Positions 34,019 to 42,421 of a DNA stretch of 64,000 bases are shown piece after piece (within the stretch, counting starts at the first letter, position 1; each line of letters begins with the position of its first letter). Made by a program: the position numbers and the translations under genes. A model generated the notes under the pieces. It did no database searches and was not told where the DNA came from. It saw only the letters and a program-made list of their open reading frames with translations. Source of the DNA: Dechloromonas denitrificans (GTDB taxonomy: Bacteria; Pseudomonadota; Gammaproteobacteria; Burkholderiales; Rhodocyclaceae); NCBI RefSeq assembly GCF_020510685.1, contig NZ_CP075185.1, forward strand, positions 620,001 through 684,000. Reading direction: 5' to 3'.

Positions 34019-34422
34019 GTAGTCAGTAAAGCAACAGCCCCCGGTTTGTTGCCGAGGCTAAGTGTTTGATTCGTTGGTGGTCTGCACCGGCTTGCGCCGG
34101 AGGTCAAAGGATGGTGAGCCGGGATGAAGAGGCTCGTTTGCCTTTGCGTTACAGAAGACCTTGGAACCGCACAGTATACCCCTCAAATGACGATTTTGCT
34201 AACAAAATCAACGGATAATCCGGTTTTTCGTGAAGACTGTCGAGCGCGACCGGTCAACGGCCCGGGCGAGTCGCGACAGTAGTTCCGGAGATGCACGCCT
34301 ACTCTGCATTTGCATCGCTTGTCGGCCAGCATGTCGATTGCGCGTTGGCTGCGCTTGGCATAGTATCGAAGCAGACGGAACGGCGGAATAAGTACATCCA
34401 ACACGGGGGCGTACCGAAGTTC
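34019..34422. other. 404-base intergenic leader upstream of eutS, rich in inverted repeats
   Basis: No convincing gene. A hairpin (34031-34036 / 34047-34052) is followed by a nested set that can fold as a three-way junction (34079-34160): GGTCT / AGACC closing, CCGGC-TTGC-GCCGG, and CAAAGG / CCTTTG enclosing GAGCC / GGCTC. Next come a perfect 7-bp hairpin (34192-34209), a small hairpin before five Ts (34212-34228), and an 11-bp stem with a 4-base bulge (34236-34280). I found no cobalamin-riboswitch B12 box and no EutV-type dual hairpin that I can recognise. It may hold a small RNA, an operator region, or the leader of either flanking gene. Confidence 0.5.
34338..34366 (+). promoter_or_regulatory. 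Possible sigma-70 promoter for the eut operon
   Basis: TTGCGC (34338-34343), a 17-base spacer and TAGTAT (34361-34366) would start transcription near 34373, about 50 bases before eutS. Matches are partial, so this is a suggestion only. Confidence 0.3.
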
Positions 34423-34776
34423 ATGGCAATGGAAAACCGAGTCGAAAAAGAGCGCATCATCCAGGAATTCGTTCCTGGAAAGCAGGTGACTCTCGCCCAT
34501 CTGATCGCTCACCCGACCGACGAGCTGAGTAAAAAAATCGGTGTTCCGGGCGCCGAAGCGATCGGCATCATGACCCTCACGCCCGGCGAAACCGCGATGA
34601 TCGCTGGCGACATCGCCACCAAGGCTGCCAACATCCAGATCGGCTTTCTCGATCGTTTCAGTGGCGCGCTGGTCATCTACGGTTCGGTCGGCTCAGTCGA
34701 AGAAGCCTTGAACCAGGTCATAGCAACGCTTGAGCGTTCCTTGGGGTATGCGGTATGTCAGACCACAAAGACGTAA
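34423..34776 (+). CDS. eutS: EutS, hexameric BMC shell protein
   Basis: 117 residues from ATG 34423 (ATG 34429 also possible; neither has a strong ribosome-binding site). From [24 protein letters not shown] onward it follows enterobacterial EutS closely, including [22 protein letters not shown] and [22 protein letters not shown]. EutS is a circularly permuted BMC-domain hexamer in the shell of the ethanolamine microcompartment; in Enterobacteria its hexamer is bent by a conserved glycine. First gene of the eut operon; its 3' end overlaps eutP by 22 bases. Confidence 0.95.
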   Translation: MAMENRVEKERIIQEFVPGKQVTLAHLIAHPTDELSKKIGVPGAEAIGIMTLTPGETAMIAGDIATKAANIQIGFLDRFSGALVIYGSVGSVEEALNQVIATLERSLGYAVCQTTKT

Positions 34777-35261
34777 TCATCGACCGGGCGCACGCCTTCA
34801 TGCTGATGGGGCCGGTCGGCGCCGGCAAGTCGACCCTGTTCAATGCCCTGTTCGAGCGCGGCAGCGACGTTCAGAAAACGCAGGCGGTCGAATACGAAAG
34901 CGATCTCGGCGTTGATACGCCGGGCGAGTTTTTCAGCCACCCCCGCCTTTACCGTGCCTTGATCAATACCGCCGCCGATGTCGGCACCCTGGTCTATGTC
35001 CATGCCGCCGACGACTTCGCCTGTCGCATGCCGCCGGGTTTTCTGCAGATCTACCCGGGCAAGCACCTGGTCGTCGCGTTGACCAAGACCGATCTGCCCG
35101 AGGCTGACCCTGACCGTGTCGAAGCACTGCTCCGCGAACAGGGAATCGCCGGGGACGTTTTTCGGATCTCGAGCCAGCATCCCGAAAGCATTGCACCCCT
35201 TGCCCTCCGGCTTCTCGAATTTCAAAGAGAGGCCGAATCCGCCACGGCGTTGGAGGTTTAG
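34755..35261 (+). CDS. eutP: EutP, GTPase-fold ethanolamine utilization protein
   Basis: 168 residues. Walker A is GPVGAGKST (Lys25), and the base-recognition motif is TKTD. Family knowledge: EutP/PduV are Ras-like P-loop proteins found in BMC operons; Salmonella EutP has been reported to have acetate kinase activity, which would let acetyl-phosphate from EutD yield ATP. The N-terminus starts a few residues before the P-loop strand, as in the family. Between eutS (22-base overlap) and eutQ (3-base gap). Confidence 0.92.
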   Translation: MSDHKDVIIDRAHAFMLMGPVGAGKSTLFNALFERGSDVQKTQAVEYESDLGVDTPGEFFSHPRLYRALINTAADVGTLVYVHAADDFACRMPPGFLQIYPGKHLVVALTKTDLPEADPDRVEALLREQGIAGDVFRISSQHPESIAPLALRLLEFQREAESATALEV

Positions 35262-35264
35262 CTC

Positions 35265-36008
35265 ATGAAAAAACTGATCACTGCGGAAACCATCCGCCAG
35301 CAGCACGCCGCCGGCAAACAGCGGCTTGAGGTCGAACTTCCGGCGACCATCATTACCCCCGAGGCCCGGACGCTGGCGACCCAGTTGCACATCGAACTGG
35401 TTGAGAGCGTCGCGCCGCGGAAAGAAAAGACCGGCACTGCCGTTCCCGCTGCATCGGCCATCCCGCACCGCGCCGAGCGCCCGGCGCCGCATCCCGAAGA
35501 GCTCGCCGCAATTCGCGCTGCCATCGTCGCCCGTTTGCCGAAAGGCAGCGTTTCCGACGACGTTATCGAGCAATTGATTCGCAAGGCCCTCGACGAGAAA
35601 TCGGCCGGCGTCGCCGCTGTCGCTTCCGGCCCGGCCGAGGCCAATGCCGAGGGCGCCGGGTACGGCATCAAGCATGTCAAGGGCAGTTCGGTTCAGTTCT
35701 CCCGCTTCGACGGCGCCGGGGCCGGCAATACGGTCGGCCTGAGCGACGTGATCACGGCCAGCGACCACAGTCCGATGGCTGCCGGGTACATGGCGTGGAG
35801 CAACTGCTTTTTCCCCTGGACGCTGACCTACGACGAAATCGACGTGATCCTCGAGGGCGAGCTGCATATTCGCCATCAGGGAAAGACCGTCATCGGCCTG
35901 CCCGGCGACGTCATTTTCATTCCCAAAGGCTCGGCCATCGAATTCGGTTCGCCGAGCAACGTGCGTTTCCTCTACGTCACCTATCCGGCGGACTGGCAAA
36001 ACCAGTAA
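35265..36008 (+). CDS. eutQ: EutQ, cupin-type ethanolamine utilization protein
   Basis: 247 residues. The start (MKKLITAETIRQQHAAGKQRLEVELPATIITPEARTLA) resembles the N-terminal segment shared by EutQ and EutT. A variable linker (about 55-110) leads to the C-terminal cupin (about 125-245, YMAWSNCFFPWTLTYDEIDVILEGELHIRHQGKTVIGLPGDVIFIPKG). Family knowledge: EutQ has been linked to acetate kinase activity and to compartment assembly in Salmonella; canonical cupin metal ligands are incomplete. Middle of the operon, 12 bases before eutT. Confidence 0.92.
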   Translation: MKKLITAETIRQQHAAGKQRLEVELPATIITPEARTLATQLHIELVESVAPRKEKTGTAVPAASAIPHRAERPAPHPEELAAIRAAIVARLPKGSVSDDVIEQLIRKALDEKSAGVAAVASGPAEANAEGAGYGIKHVKGSSVQFSRFDGAGAGNTVGLSDVITASDHSPMAAGYMAWSNCFFPWTLTYDEIDVILEGELHIRHQGKTVIGLPGDVIFIPKGSAIEFGSPSNVRFLYVTYPADWQNQ

Positions 36009-36020
36009 CCGGCGAAAACC

Positions 36021-36854
36021 ATGGGCACTTTCATCACCGAAACCTGGCTGCGCGAACACTTCAGCCTCGCCCCCGGCACCGAGATTCATCTGCCGGCGGA
36101 GGGGCAGTTGACGCCGGCGGCACGCACGCTGATCGGCGAGCGGCGCATCGGCGTCAAGTTCATCGACGCCGCCGGGCGGACCTATCTTGAAAGCGGCCCG
36201 GCGCCGCGCGACTCGGGTGATCAAGCGGTGGCGCGCCTCAAGGTACATCCGCTGACCAGCCAGGCCACCCGGGAAGCGGCAGCGTGTACGCTGTGCGGCC
36301 AGGAAGTCGCGCACAAGTCGGAGGCGATGACCCATCTCGACGCCCGGCAACTGGTCGCCAAAAACCACCCGCGCATGCATTTGCGCGGCAAGCTCGATAC
36401 CGTCATCGCCCATGCCGTCTGGGTGCAAAGCGAACTGCCGGCGAGCGGCGGCGACGGCAAGGTGGCGCTCTGGCTGGCCGATGTCCGCTCCTGTCTGGGC
36501 ATGGTGTTGCGTGGCGAAGTGACCGGCGAGACGGTGCCGGCCATCCATATGGGCGAACTCGACGCCGAAGCCATTCATCGCCTGTCGCATGACCCTTTGC
36601 GTTATTTCGGCCATGACCATATCGTGCCGGATGCCGCCCAGGGCGTAATGGTGGCCCGCCTCAATCTCCTGCGCGCCCTGATTCGCGAAGCCGAACTGGC
36701 GGCCGCCAATGTCTACATCGATGCCAATTACCAGCTGACGCGGCCGGATATCCTGGAATCGCTCAACCGGCTGAGCAGTGCGGTCTATGTGCTGATGATG
36801 CTCAGCTACGTCGCCACTCTTGGCGGGCCCGAGCAGCCGGGGGGGCATTCCTGA
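36021..36854 (+). CDS. eutT: EutT, corrinoid adenosyltransferase
   Basis: 277 residues. EutT converts cob(I)alamin and ATP to adenosylcobalamin, the cofactor of EutBC. It shares an N-terminal stretch with EutQ (TETWLREHFSLAPGTEIHLPAEGQLTPAARTLIGERRIGVKFID). The Fe(II)-binding motif, HX11CCX2C in Salmonella EutT, appears here as H-X11-A-C-X2-C (HPLTSQATREAAACTLC), so the first of the paired cysteines is alanine. The C-terminal cobalamin-adenosyltransferase helices include LNLLRALIREAELAA and ILESLNRLSSAVYVLMML. Its stop overlaps the eutD start by one base. Confidence 0.92.
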   Translation: MGTFITETWLREHFSLAPGTEIHLPAEGQLTPAARTLIGERRIGVKFIDAAGRTYLESGPAPRDSGDQAVARLKVHPLTSQATREAAACTLCGQEVAHKSEAMTHLDARQLVAKNHPRMHLRGKLDTVIAHAVWVQSELPASGGDGKVALWLADVRSCLGMVLRGEVTGETVPAIHMGELDAEAIHRLSHDPLRYFGHDHIVPDAAQGVMVARLNLLRALIREAELAAANVYIDANYQLTRPDILESLNRLSSAVYVLMMLSYVATLGGPEQPGGHS

Positions 36855-37969
36855 TGGACCTGATCCGGACCTGCACCGAGTGGTGTCGCCAACATCCGGC
36901 GCGTGTCGTCTTCCCCGATGGGCAGGACACCCGGGCCATTCTGGCAGCGAGCAGCCTGCTGACCCAGGGGCTCGCCCGGCCCGTTCTGCTCGGTAATCCG
37001 TTCGGCCTGCGGGCATTGAGTCAGCACCACGGCTTGCTCAGCGGCGGCGTGCCGATCATCGACCCGGCGTGCGCCTCGCAGCTTGCCCGCTATGCCGATC
37101 TTTTCGCCGCGCAGCTGGCCGAGAAAAACCAGCCGCCGATGCCCCGGGAGGAGATTCTTCTGCACCTTGCTGACCCCTTGTGGTTTGGCGCCATGATGGT
37201 GGCGAGCGGCGATGTCGATTACTGCATTGGCGGCAACCTCTCGGCCACCTCGTCGGTGCTCCGCGCCGCATTGCATGTGATTGGTCTGGCCGAAGGCAAC
37301 AACACGGTTTCCAGCATCTTCTTCATGCTCGATCCGGAGCGCAAGCGGGTACTTGGTTTTGCCGACTGTGGCGTGGTCCCCGAACCAAGCCCGGAGCAGC
37401 TGGCGGATATCACGCTGACCACGGCGGCCAGCTACCGTGCGGTGACCGGCATCGAGCCCGCCATCGCGCTGCTTTCCTTCTCCAGTGGCGGCAGTGCCAA
37501 GCATCCAGCGGTCGAGAAGGTCCGTGCCGCAGTCAAACTGGTCCGCCAGCGCGACCCGCAGCTGCGCATCGATGGCGAGTTGCAGTTCGATGCCGCCTAT
37601 GTGCCGTCGGTCGCGTTGCTGAAAGTGCCTGACAGCCCGCTGGCCGGCCAGGCCAATGTCTTCATCTTTCCATCGCTCGAGGCGGGCAATATCGGTTACA
37701 AGATTGCTCAGCGCCTCGGCAACTACACCGCGCTTGGACCGATGCTTCAAGGCTTGCGCCGGCCGATGCACGATTTGTCGCGGGGGTGCAGCGTCGGTGA
37801 CATGATTGAAGCGAGCTTGATCGCGAACAAAATGGCAACGCCCATTGCCAACGATAATCTGGTAACAGCAAGCACACAGGCAAGTTTGTCGCGCAACGAG
37901 AACACACCGCTCTACACGGCTTCACCGTTCGTGAGTGCACCGGTTCCCGCCACGCATTCAATGTTGTAA
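36854..37969 (+). CDS. eutD: EutD, BMC-associated phosphotransacetylase
   Basis: 371 residues. Close to enterobacterial EutD over ARVVFPDGQDTRAI, GGNLSATSSVLRAALHVIGL, LGFADCGVVPEPSPEQLADI, LSFSSGGSAKHP, DGELQFDAAYVPSVA and FPSLEAGNIGYKIAQRLG. It turns acetyl-CoA from EutE into acetyl-phosphate and regenerates CoA inside the compartment. After the conserved DLSRGCSVGDMIE the tail is roughly 28 residues longer than that of E. coli EutD and is rich in Ser/Thr/Pro/Ala. No alternative Pta domains are present, consistent with the short EutD class. Confidence 0.95.
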   Translation: MDLIRTCTEWCRQHPARVVFPDGQDTRAILAASSLLTQGLARPVLLGNPFGLRALSQHHGLLSGGVPIIDPACASQLARYADLFAAQLAEKNQPPMPREEILLHLADPLWFGAMMVASGDVDYCIGGNLSATSSVLRAALHVIGLAEGNNTVSSIFFMLDPERKRVLGFADCGVVPEPSPEQLADITLTTAASYRAVTGIEPAIALLSFSSGGSAKHPAVEKVRAAVKLVRQRDPQLRIDGELQFDAAYVPSVALLKVPDSPLAGQANVFIFPSLEAGNIGYKIAQRLGNYTALGPMLQGLRRPMHDLSRGCSVGDMIEASLIANKMATPIANDNLVTASTQASLSRNENTPLYTASPFVSAPVPATHSML

Positions 37970-37990
37970 AACCCTAAGGAGGCAAAGCAA

Positions 37991-38281
37991 ATGGAAGCTC
38001 TCGGACTGATCGAAACCAAAGGCTTGGTCGCACTGATTGAGGCATCCGATGCCATGGTCAAGGCAGCGCGCGTCAAACTGGTCGGTTACCAACAAATCGG
38101 CGGCGGTCTGGTGACCGCGATGGTGCGTGGCGACGTCGCCGCCTGTAAGGCGGCAACCGATGCCGGCGCCGCAGCCGCCCAGCGTATTGGCGAACTGGTC
38201 TCGGTGCACGTGATTCCCCGTCCGCATGGCGATCTGGAAGAAATTTTCCCGATCAAGATGCGCGGCACTCTCGAAGACTGA
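37991..38281 (+). CDS. eutM: EutM-type BMC-H shell protein
   Basis: 96 residues, one classical BMC domain: [62 protein letters not shown]. This is the major hexagonal facet tile of the shell. An ideal ribosome-binding site (AAGGAGG, 8 bases before the ATG) fits its expected high expression. A G/C-rich hairpin directly follows the stop codon. Confidence 0.96.
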   Translation: MEALGLIETKGLVALIEASDAMVKAARVKLVGYQQIGGGLVTAMVRGDVAACKAATDAGAAAAQRIGELVSVHVIPRPHGDLEEIFPIKMRGTLED

Positions 38282-38282
38282 T

Positions 38283-38460
38283 CGGGGGCGGGGCATCCTG
38301 CCCCACCCCGACCGGAACTCCCGCCATGCCCCGCGGCCTTCGTCGGCCGGTGCGGGACAGAGGAGCAGAGGGTATTGCATGCGGATGACCATCCATCAGT
38401 CATCGCATTTCCCAATGGGCTGCCAGTCGTCAGCTCAAGGGTTGCTTTTTTGAGTTGAGG
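38283..38460 (+). other. Hairpin-rich gap between eutM and eutN
   Basis: Four successive inverted repeats fill this 184-base gap: 38283-38310 (CGGGG-CGGGGCA / TGCCCC-CCCCG with one mismatch), 38331-38355 (CCGC-GGCC / GGCC-GCGG), 38379-38408 (ATGCG-ATGAC / GTCATCGCAT with one bulged G) and 38434-38454 (CTCAA / TTGAG). None has a proper T tract, so I read them as RNA-processing or stability elements that could raise eutM transcript relative to later genes, or as a partial attenuator. No gene is seen. Confidence 0.5.
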
Positions 38461-38465
38461 CAAGC

Positions 38466-38750
38466 ATGGAACTCGCAGTTGTCGTCGGACAAGTCGTGTC
38501 AACCGTCAAATGTTCGGGCTTTTCAGGGGATCGTCTGTTGCTGATCGATTTCATCGATGCCGATGGCAAGCCGCAGGGCTCGACACACGTCGCAGCGGAT
38601 GGAATCGGCGCCGGCACGGGCGAATGGGTTCTCGTCGTGCAGGGGAGCTCCGCCCGCAAAACGCTGAGCGACGATGTCCCGGTCGACATGAGCGTCGTCG
38701 GGATTGTCGATGAGGTTGTCCTCGGGGACCGCGTCACGTACCACAAGTAA
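38466..38750 (+). CDS. eutN: EutN-type BMC-P shell vertex protein
   Basis: 94 residues of the EutN/CcmL/CsoS4 family: MELAVVVGQVVSTVKCSGFSGDRLLLIDFID, AADGIGAGTGEWVLVVQGSSAR, VVGIVDEV. These proteins form pentamers (or hexamers in crystals) that cap the vertices of the icosahedral shell. A single copy is present, as in enterobacterial eut operons. Confidence 0.95.
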   Translation: MELAVVVGQVVSTVKCSGFSGDRLLLIDFIDADGKPQGSTHVAADGIGAGTGEWVLVVQGSSARKTLSDDVPVDMSVVGIVDEVVLGDRVTYHK

Positions 38751-38805
38751 GTACGCGGAAAGTTTGGTTGTTGGACGGGGTTTCCCCTGAAAGCAGGAGA
38801 TCAAC

Positions 38806-40254
38806 GTGGATCTGGATGCCAACGAAGTCGAACGGATCGTTCGCGCAGTTTTGCAGTCGGTCGGTCAAAACCCGGGGCTGCTCGCCGGGGAAAAACCGAA
38901 GGGCAGTGCCGGGAAGCTGGCGCCCGGTGTGTTTGTCGAGCTTGACGATGCAGTTGCCGCGGCGGACAAGGCTTACCGGGCGTTACGCTCGCTCGCCACC
39001 CGCAACAAGGTGGTCGCCGCCATTCGTGCGGTCGGTGAACAGTACGCCCGTGAGCTGGCCGAACTGGCCGTCAGCGAAACCGGCATGGGGCGGGTCGACG
39101 ACAAGATACTCAAAAACATTGCCCAGGCGCGCCAGACGCCGGGCCCTGAAACTCTGCATCCGGCGGTCATCACCGGCGACCGCGGCCTGACGCTGACGGA
39201 AAATGCCGCCTGGGGTGTGATCGCATCGGTTACGCCGTCGACCAACCCGGCCTGCACCATCATCAATAACAGCATCAGCATGGTCGCGGCCGGTAGCGCC
39301 GTGGTCTTTGCCCCGCACCCGGCAGCCAAACGGACTTCGCAACGGATCATCGCCCTGATCAACGAAGCGGTGGTCGCGGCCGGCGGGCCGGAGGGGGTGG
39401 TGACCACGGTCGCCGAACCGACGATCGAAGTCGCCCAGCGGCTGTTCCGCTATCCCGGAGTCAATCTGCTGGTCGTCACCGGCGGCGAGGCGGTGGTCCA
39501 TGAGGCCCGGCGTCATACCGACAAACGGCTGATCGCCGCCGGCGCCGGCAATCCGCCGGTCGTCGTCGACGAAACCGCCAACATAGTCCAGGCCGCGCGC
39601 GATATCGTCTGGGGCGCCAGCTTCGACAACAACATCATCTGCGTCGACGAGAAGGAGATCATCGTCGTCGCCGAGGTGGCCGATGCGCTGAAACACGAGA
39701 TGGCGAAGCACAAGGCGGTCGAACTGACGGCCGCCCAGGGCCGGCAACTGCAGGATGTTCTGCTGACCGGCATGGAACCCGCGACGCCCGGCCATTGCGG
39801 CAAAGGTATCGTCAACCGCAAATGGGTTGGCCGGGATGCGGCACTGATCGCTCGCCAGATCGGTCTCGATGTGCCGGCCGACACCCGCCTGCTGTTCGTC
39901 GAAACCCCGGCCGATCACCCCTTTGCGACGACCGAACTGATGATGCCGGTGATCCCGCTGATTCGGGCCGGCCATGCCAACGAGGCGATCGATCTGGCGG
40001 TGCAGCTGGAAGGCGGCTATCACCATACGGCGGCCATGCATTCCAAGAATCTCGACAACCTCGATCGCATGGCCAACGAAATCAATACCAGCATTTTCGT
40101 CAAGAACGGCCCCTGCCTGGCCGGCCTCGGTTTTGGCGGGGAGGGCTGGACGACGATGACCATTTCGACGCCGACCGGTGAAGGCGTTACCTCGGCCAGC
40201 AGTTTCGTTCGCCTGCGTCGCTGCGTGCTGGTCGACCACTTCCGGATTGTCTGA
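38806..40254 (+). CDS. eutE: EutE, CoA-acylating acetaldehyde dehydrogenase
   Basis: 482 residues. The N-terminal helix DLDANEVERIVRAVLQSVGQN is a typical encapsulation peptide, followed by a flexible linker. The aldehyde dehydrogenase domain includes GVIASVTPSTNPACTIINNS, VTGGEAVVHEARR and the catalytic cysteine in SFDNNIICVDEKEI. It oxidises acetaldehyde with NAD+ and CoA to acetyl-CoA and NADH inside the compartment. Because no alcohol dehydrogenase (EutG) is encoded here, NADH must be reoxidised in another way. eutJ begins one base after its stop. Confidence 0.96.
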   Translation: MDLDANEVERIVRAVLQSVGQNPGLLAGEKPKGSAGKLAPGVFVELDDAVAAADKAYRALRSLATRNKVVAAIRAVGEQYARELAELAVSETGMGRVDDKILKNIAQARQTPGPETLHPAVITGDRGLTLTENAAWGVIASVTPSTNPACTIINNSISMVAAGSAVVFAPHPAAKRTSQRIIALINEAVVAAGGPEGVVTTVAEPTIEVAQRLFRYPGVNLLVVTGGEAVVHEARRHTDKRLIAAGAGNPPVVVDETANIVQAARDIVWGASFDNNIICVDEKEIIVVAEVADALKHEMAKHKAVELTAAQGRQLQDVLLTGMEPATPGHCGKGIVNRKWVGRDAALIARQIGLDVPADTRLLFVETPADHPFATTELMMPVIPLIRAGHANEAIDLAVQLEGGYHHTAAMHSKNLDNLDRMANEINTSIFVKNGPCLAGLGFGGEGWTTMTISTPTGEGVTSASSFVRLRRCVLVDHFRIV

Positions 40255-40255
40255 G

Positions 40256-41086
40256 ATGCCGCGCCGCGATTTCCAACACTGGCTGGCCCCCCGCCTCGAT
40301 CAGGCGGCAGCGCTGATCAACGACGCCAATCCGGTTCGCGTCGGCGGACCGTTGCGCCTCGGGATCGATCTGGGGACCAGTGATATCGTCTCGATGGTTC
40401 TCGATGCCGACGACAACCCCGTCGCCGTCTGTCTCGACTGGGCCGATGTGGTGCGCGACGGCATTGTCTGGGACTACTTCGGCGCCGTGACGATCGTCCG
40501 CAACCAGCTCGAACGTCTGCAGGCGCGTCTTGGCCAGTCGCTGGAGAGCGCCAACACCTCATTCCCGCCGGGCACCAATCCGCGCATCTCGGTGAATGTC
40601 ATCGAAGCGGCCGGCCTGCGGGTCGCCCAGGTCATCGATGAGCCTTCGGCCGTTGCCAGCCTGCTCGGCATCGAGCGCGCCGCCGTCGTCGATATCGGTG
40701 GCGGCACCACCGGCATCGCCGTCGTGCGCGACGGTCAGATCGTCTATTCCGGTGATGAGCCGACCGGCGGCCATCACGTCTCGCTGACCCTGGCCGGCAA
40801 CCGGCGGATCCCCCTGGAAGAGGCCGAGATTCTCAAACGCCATGACGGCGATGGCGTCTGGCCGGTCGTCCAGCCGGTCTTCGAAAAAATGTGCGATATC
40901 GTCCGCCAGCACTTGGCCGGCCATCAGGTCGACGAGCTCTATTTGTCCGGCGGCTCATGCGCCTTGCCCGGCGTCCGCGAATTGTTCGCCAGCGAATTTC
41001 CCGGGTTGACGGTCCATCTGCCCAGCCAGCCATTGTTCCTCACTCCGCTGTCGATTGCAGCCTACCGGGAGATTGGCGGTCATTGA
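40256..41086 (+). CDS. eutJ: EutJ, actin-like ATPase/chaperone-like protein
   Basis: 276 residues from ATG 40256, one base after eutE; the frame is open upstream but that part lies within eutE. Actin/Hsp70-type nucleotide motifs are LGIDLGTSDIV (phosphate 1), VVDIGGGTTGIAVV (phosphate 2) and YLSGGSCALPGV (adenosine). EutJ resembles DnaK's ATPase domain without the substrate-binding domain; its precise role in the Eut system is unknown. It directly precedes eutH, where enterobacteria have eutG between them. Confidence 0.93.
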   Translation: MPRRDFQHWLAPRLDQAAALINDANPVRVGGPLRLGIDLGTSDIVSMVLDADDNPVAVCLDWADVVRDGIVWDYFGAVTIVRNQLERLQARLGQSLESANTSFPPGTNPRISVNVIEAAGLRVAQVIDEPSAVASLLGIERAAVVDIGGGTTGIAVVRDGQIVYSGDEPTGGHHVSLTLAGNRRIPLEEAEILKRHDGDGVWPVVQPVFEKMCDIVRQHLAGHQVDELYLSGGSCALPGVRELFASEFPGLTVHLPSQPLFLTPLSIAAYREIGGH

Positions 41087-41156
41087 CGACTTCTGAATCG
41101 CCTGCCAGCAAAACAATGAAACAACATCTTCTCCTGCCAATTTTTGGAATCTAGCC

Positions 41157-42395
41157 ATGGAAACGATCAACCAGGTAATCATGATGGTGATGATGGGCTT
41201 CATGGCCATCGCCGCGCTGGACCGCATCCTCAACCAATTCGGCGGAGCCGAGGCGGTCCTCGGCAAGATCGGACTCGGCGCCGTTGGCCGCGGCTTCGCC
41301 GGGGCCGGCGCCCAGTTTGAAGAAGGCTTCATGGCCATGGGCGCCCTCGGGCTGGCCATGGTCGGCGTCATTGCCCTGGCTCCCGTCCTCGCCCAACTGC
41401 TCGGTCCGGTGGTCATCCCAATCTACAAGGCGGTCGGGGCCAGCCCGGCGATGTTCGCCACCACGCTGCTGGCCAACGACATGGGCGGCTTCTTCCTGGC
41501 CAAGGAGCTGGCGACGGTGAACGGTGTCGTCGATAGCGCCGCCTGGCTTTATGCCGGCTTGATTCTCGGCGCCATGATGGGGCCGACCATCGTCTTCTCG
41601 ATCCCGGTCGCCATCGGCATCATCGATGAAAAAGACCGCCGTTTCCTGGCGCTCGGCGTACTCGCCGGCATCGTCACCATTCCGCTCGGCTGCATCGCTG
41701 GCGGCCTGGTAGCGATGAATTCCGGGGTCACGGTCAATGGCGAACCGGTCGTCTTCAACCTGGCGATGATCCTGATGAATCTGATTCCGGTATTGTTCTT
41801 CTCGGTGCTGGTCGCCGTCGGCCTGTGGCTGATTCCGGAAAAAATGATCAGTGGCTTCCAGATCTTCGCCAAGATCCTGGTCAGCCTGATAACCGTCGGA
41901 CTTGCCCTGGCGGTCGCCAAGGCGACAATCGGGTTGGAAATTCTGCCCGGCATGGATCCGATCTTCATGATCGCCGGCGACAAGCCCGGTGAAGTGATGC
42001 GCGCCGTCGAGGTCATCGGCTATATCGCCTGCGTCCTGCTCGGTGCCTACCCGATGGTTTTCTTGCTGACGCGCTGGTTCGAGAAGCCGCTGATGCGCAT
42101 CGGCCTGCTCCTCAAGATCAATAACCACGCGGCGGCCGGCATGGTCGCCACGCTGGCCAACAACATCCCGATGTTCGGCATGATGAGCAAGATGGATGAC
42201 CGCGGTAAGGTGCTTAACGTCGCGTTCTGCGTCAGCGCCGCCTTCACCTTTGGCGACCATCTCGGCTTCACCGCCGCCAACATGCCCGGCATGATTTTCG
42301 CGGTCATCGTCGGCAAGCTGGTCGGCGGTTTCACCGCCCTGGCGGTGGCCATGCTGATCGCGCCGAAGGCCACGGCGACCACGAGCGAAGCCTGA
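41157..42395 (+). CDS. eutH: EutH, ethanolamine permease
   Basis: 412 residues with about ten hydrophobic helices, starting METINQVIMMVMMGFMAIAALDRI. Conserved family stretches are MFATTLLANDMGGFFLAKEL, ANNIPMFGMMSKMDDRGKVLNVAFCVSAAFTFGDHLGFTA. It imports ethanolamine (or facilitates its diffusion at low pH/low concentration). The gap before it (41087-41156) is only 70 bases and holds no eutG remnant. Confidence 0.96.
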   Translation: METINQVIMMVMMGFMAIAALDRILNQFGGAEAVLGKIGLGAVGRGFAGAGAQFEEGFMAMGALGLAMVGVIALAPVLAQLLGPVVIPIYKAVGASPAMFATTLLANDMGGFFLAKELATVNGVVDSAAWLYAGLILGAMMGPTIVFSIPVAIGIIDEKDRRFLALGVLAGIVTIPLGCIAGGLVAMNSGVTVNGEPVVFNLAMILMNLIPVLFFSVLVAVGLWLIPEKMISGFQIFAKILVSLITVGLALAVAKATIGLEILPGMDPIFMIAGDKPGEVMRAVEVIGYIACVLLGAYPMVFLLTRWFEKPLMRIGLLLKINNHAAAGMVATLANNIPMFGMMSKMDDRGKVLNVAFCVSAAFTFGDHLGFTAANMPGMIFAVIVGKLVGGFTALAVAMLIAPKATATTSEA

Positions 42396-42421
42396 GACGG
42401 CAACGGAAAAAGCGGACCACA

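Noticed and set aside
34124..34282. A 52-codon open frame in the eut leader beginning MKRLVCLCVTEDLG
   Set aside because: No ribosome-binding site, no recognisable domain, and it runs through the strongest inverted repeats; probably accidental.
34019..34422. Cobalamin riboswitch controlling the eut operon
   Set aside because: No B12-box-like stretch or recognisable core was found on either strand, although B12 control would make biological sense.
41087..41156. Degenerate eutG between eutJ and eutH
   Set aside because: The gap is only 70 bases and shows no dehydrogenase-like codons, so the gene is absent rather than decayed.
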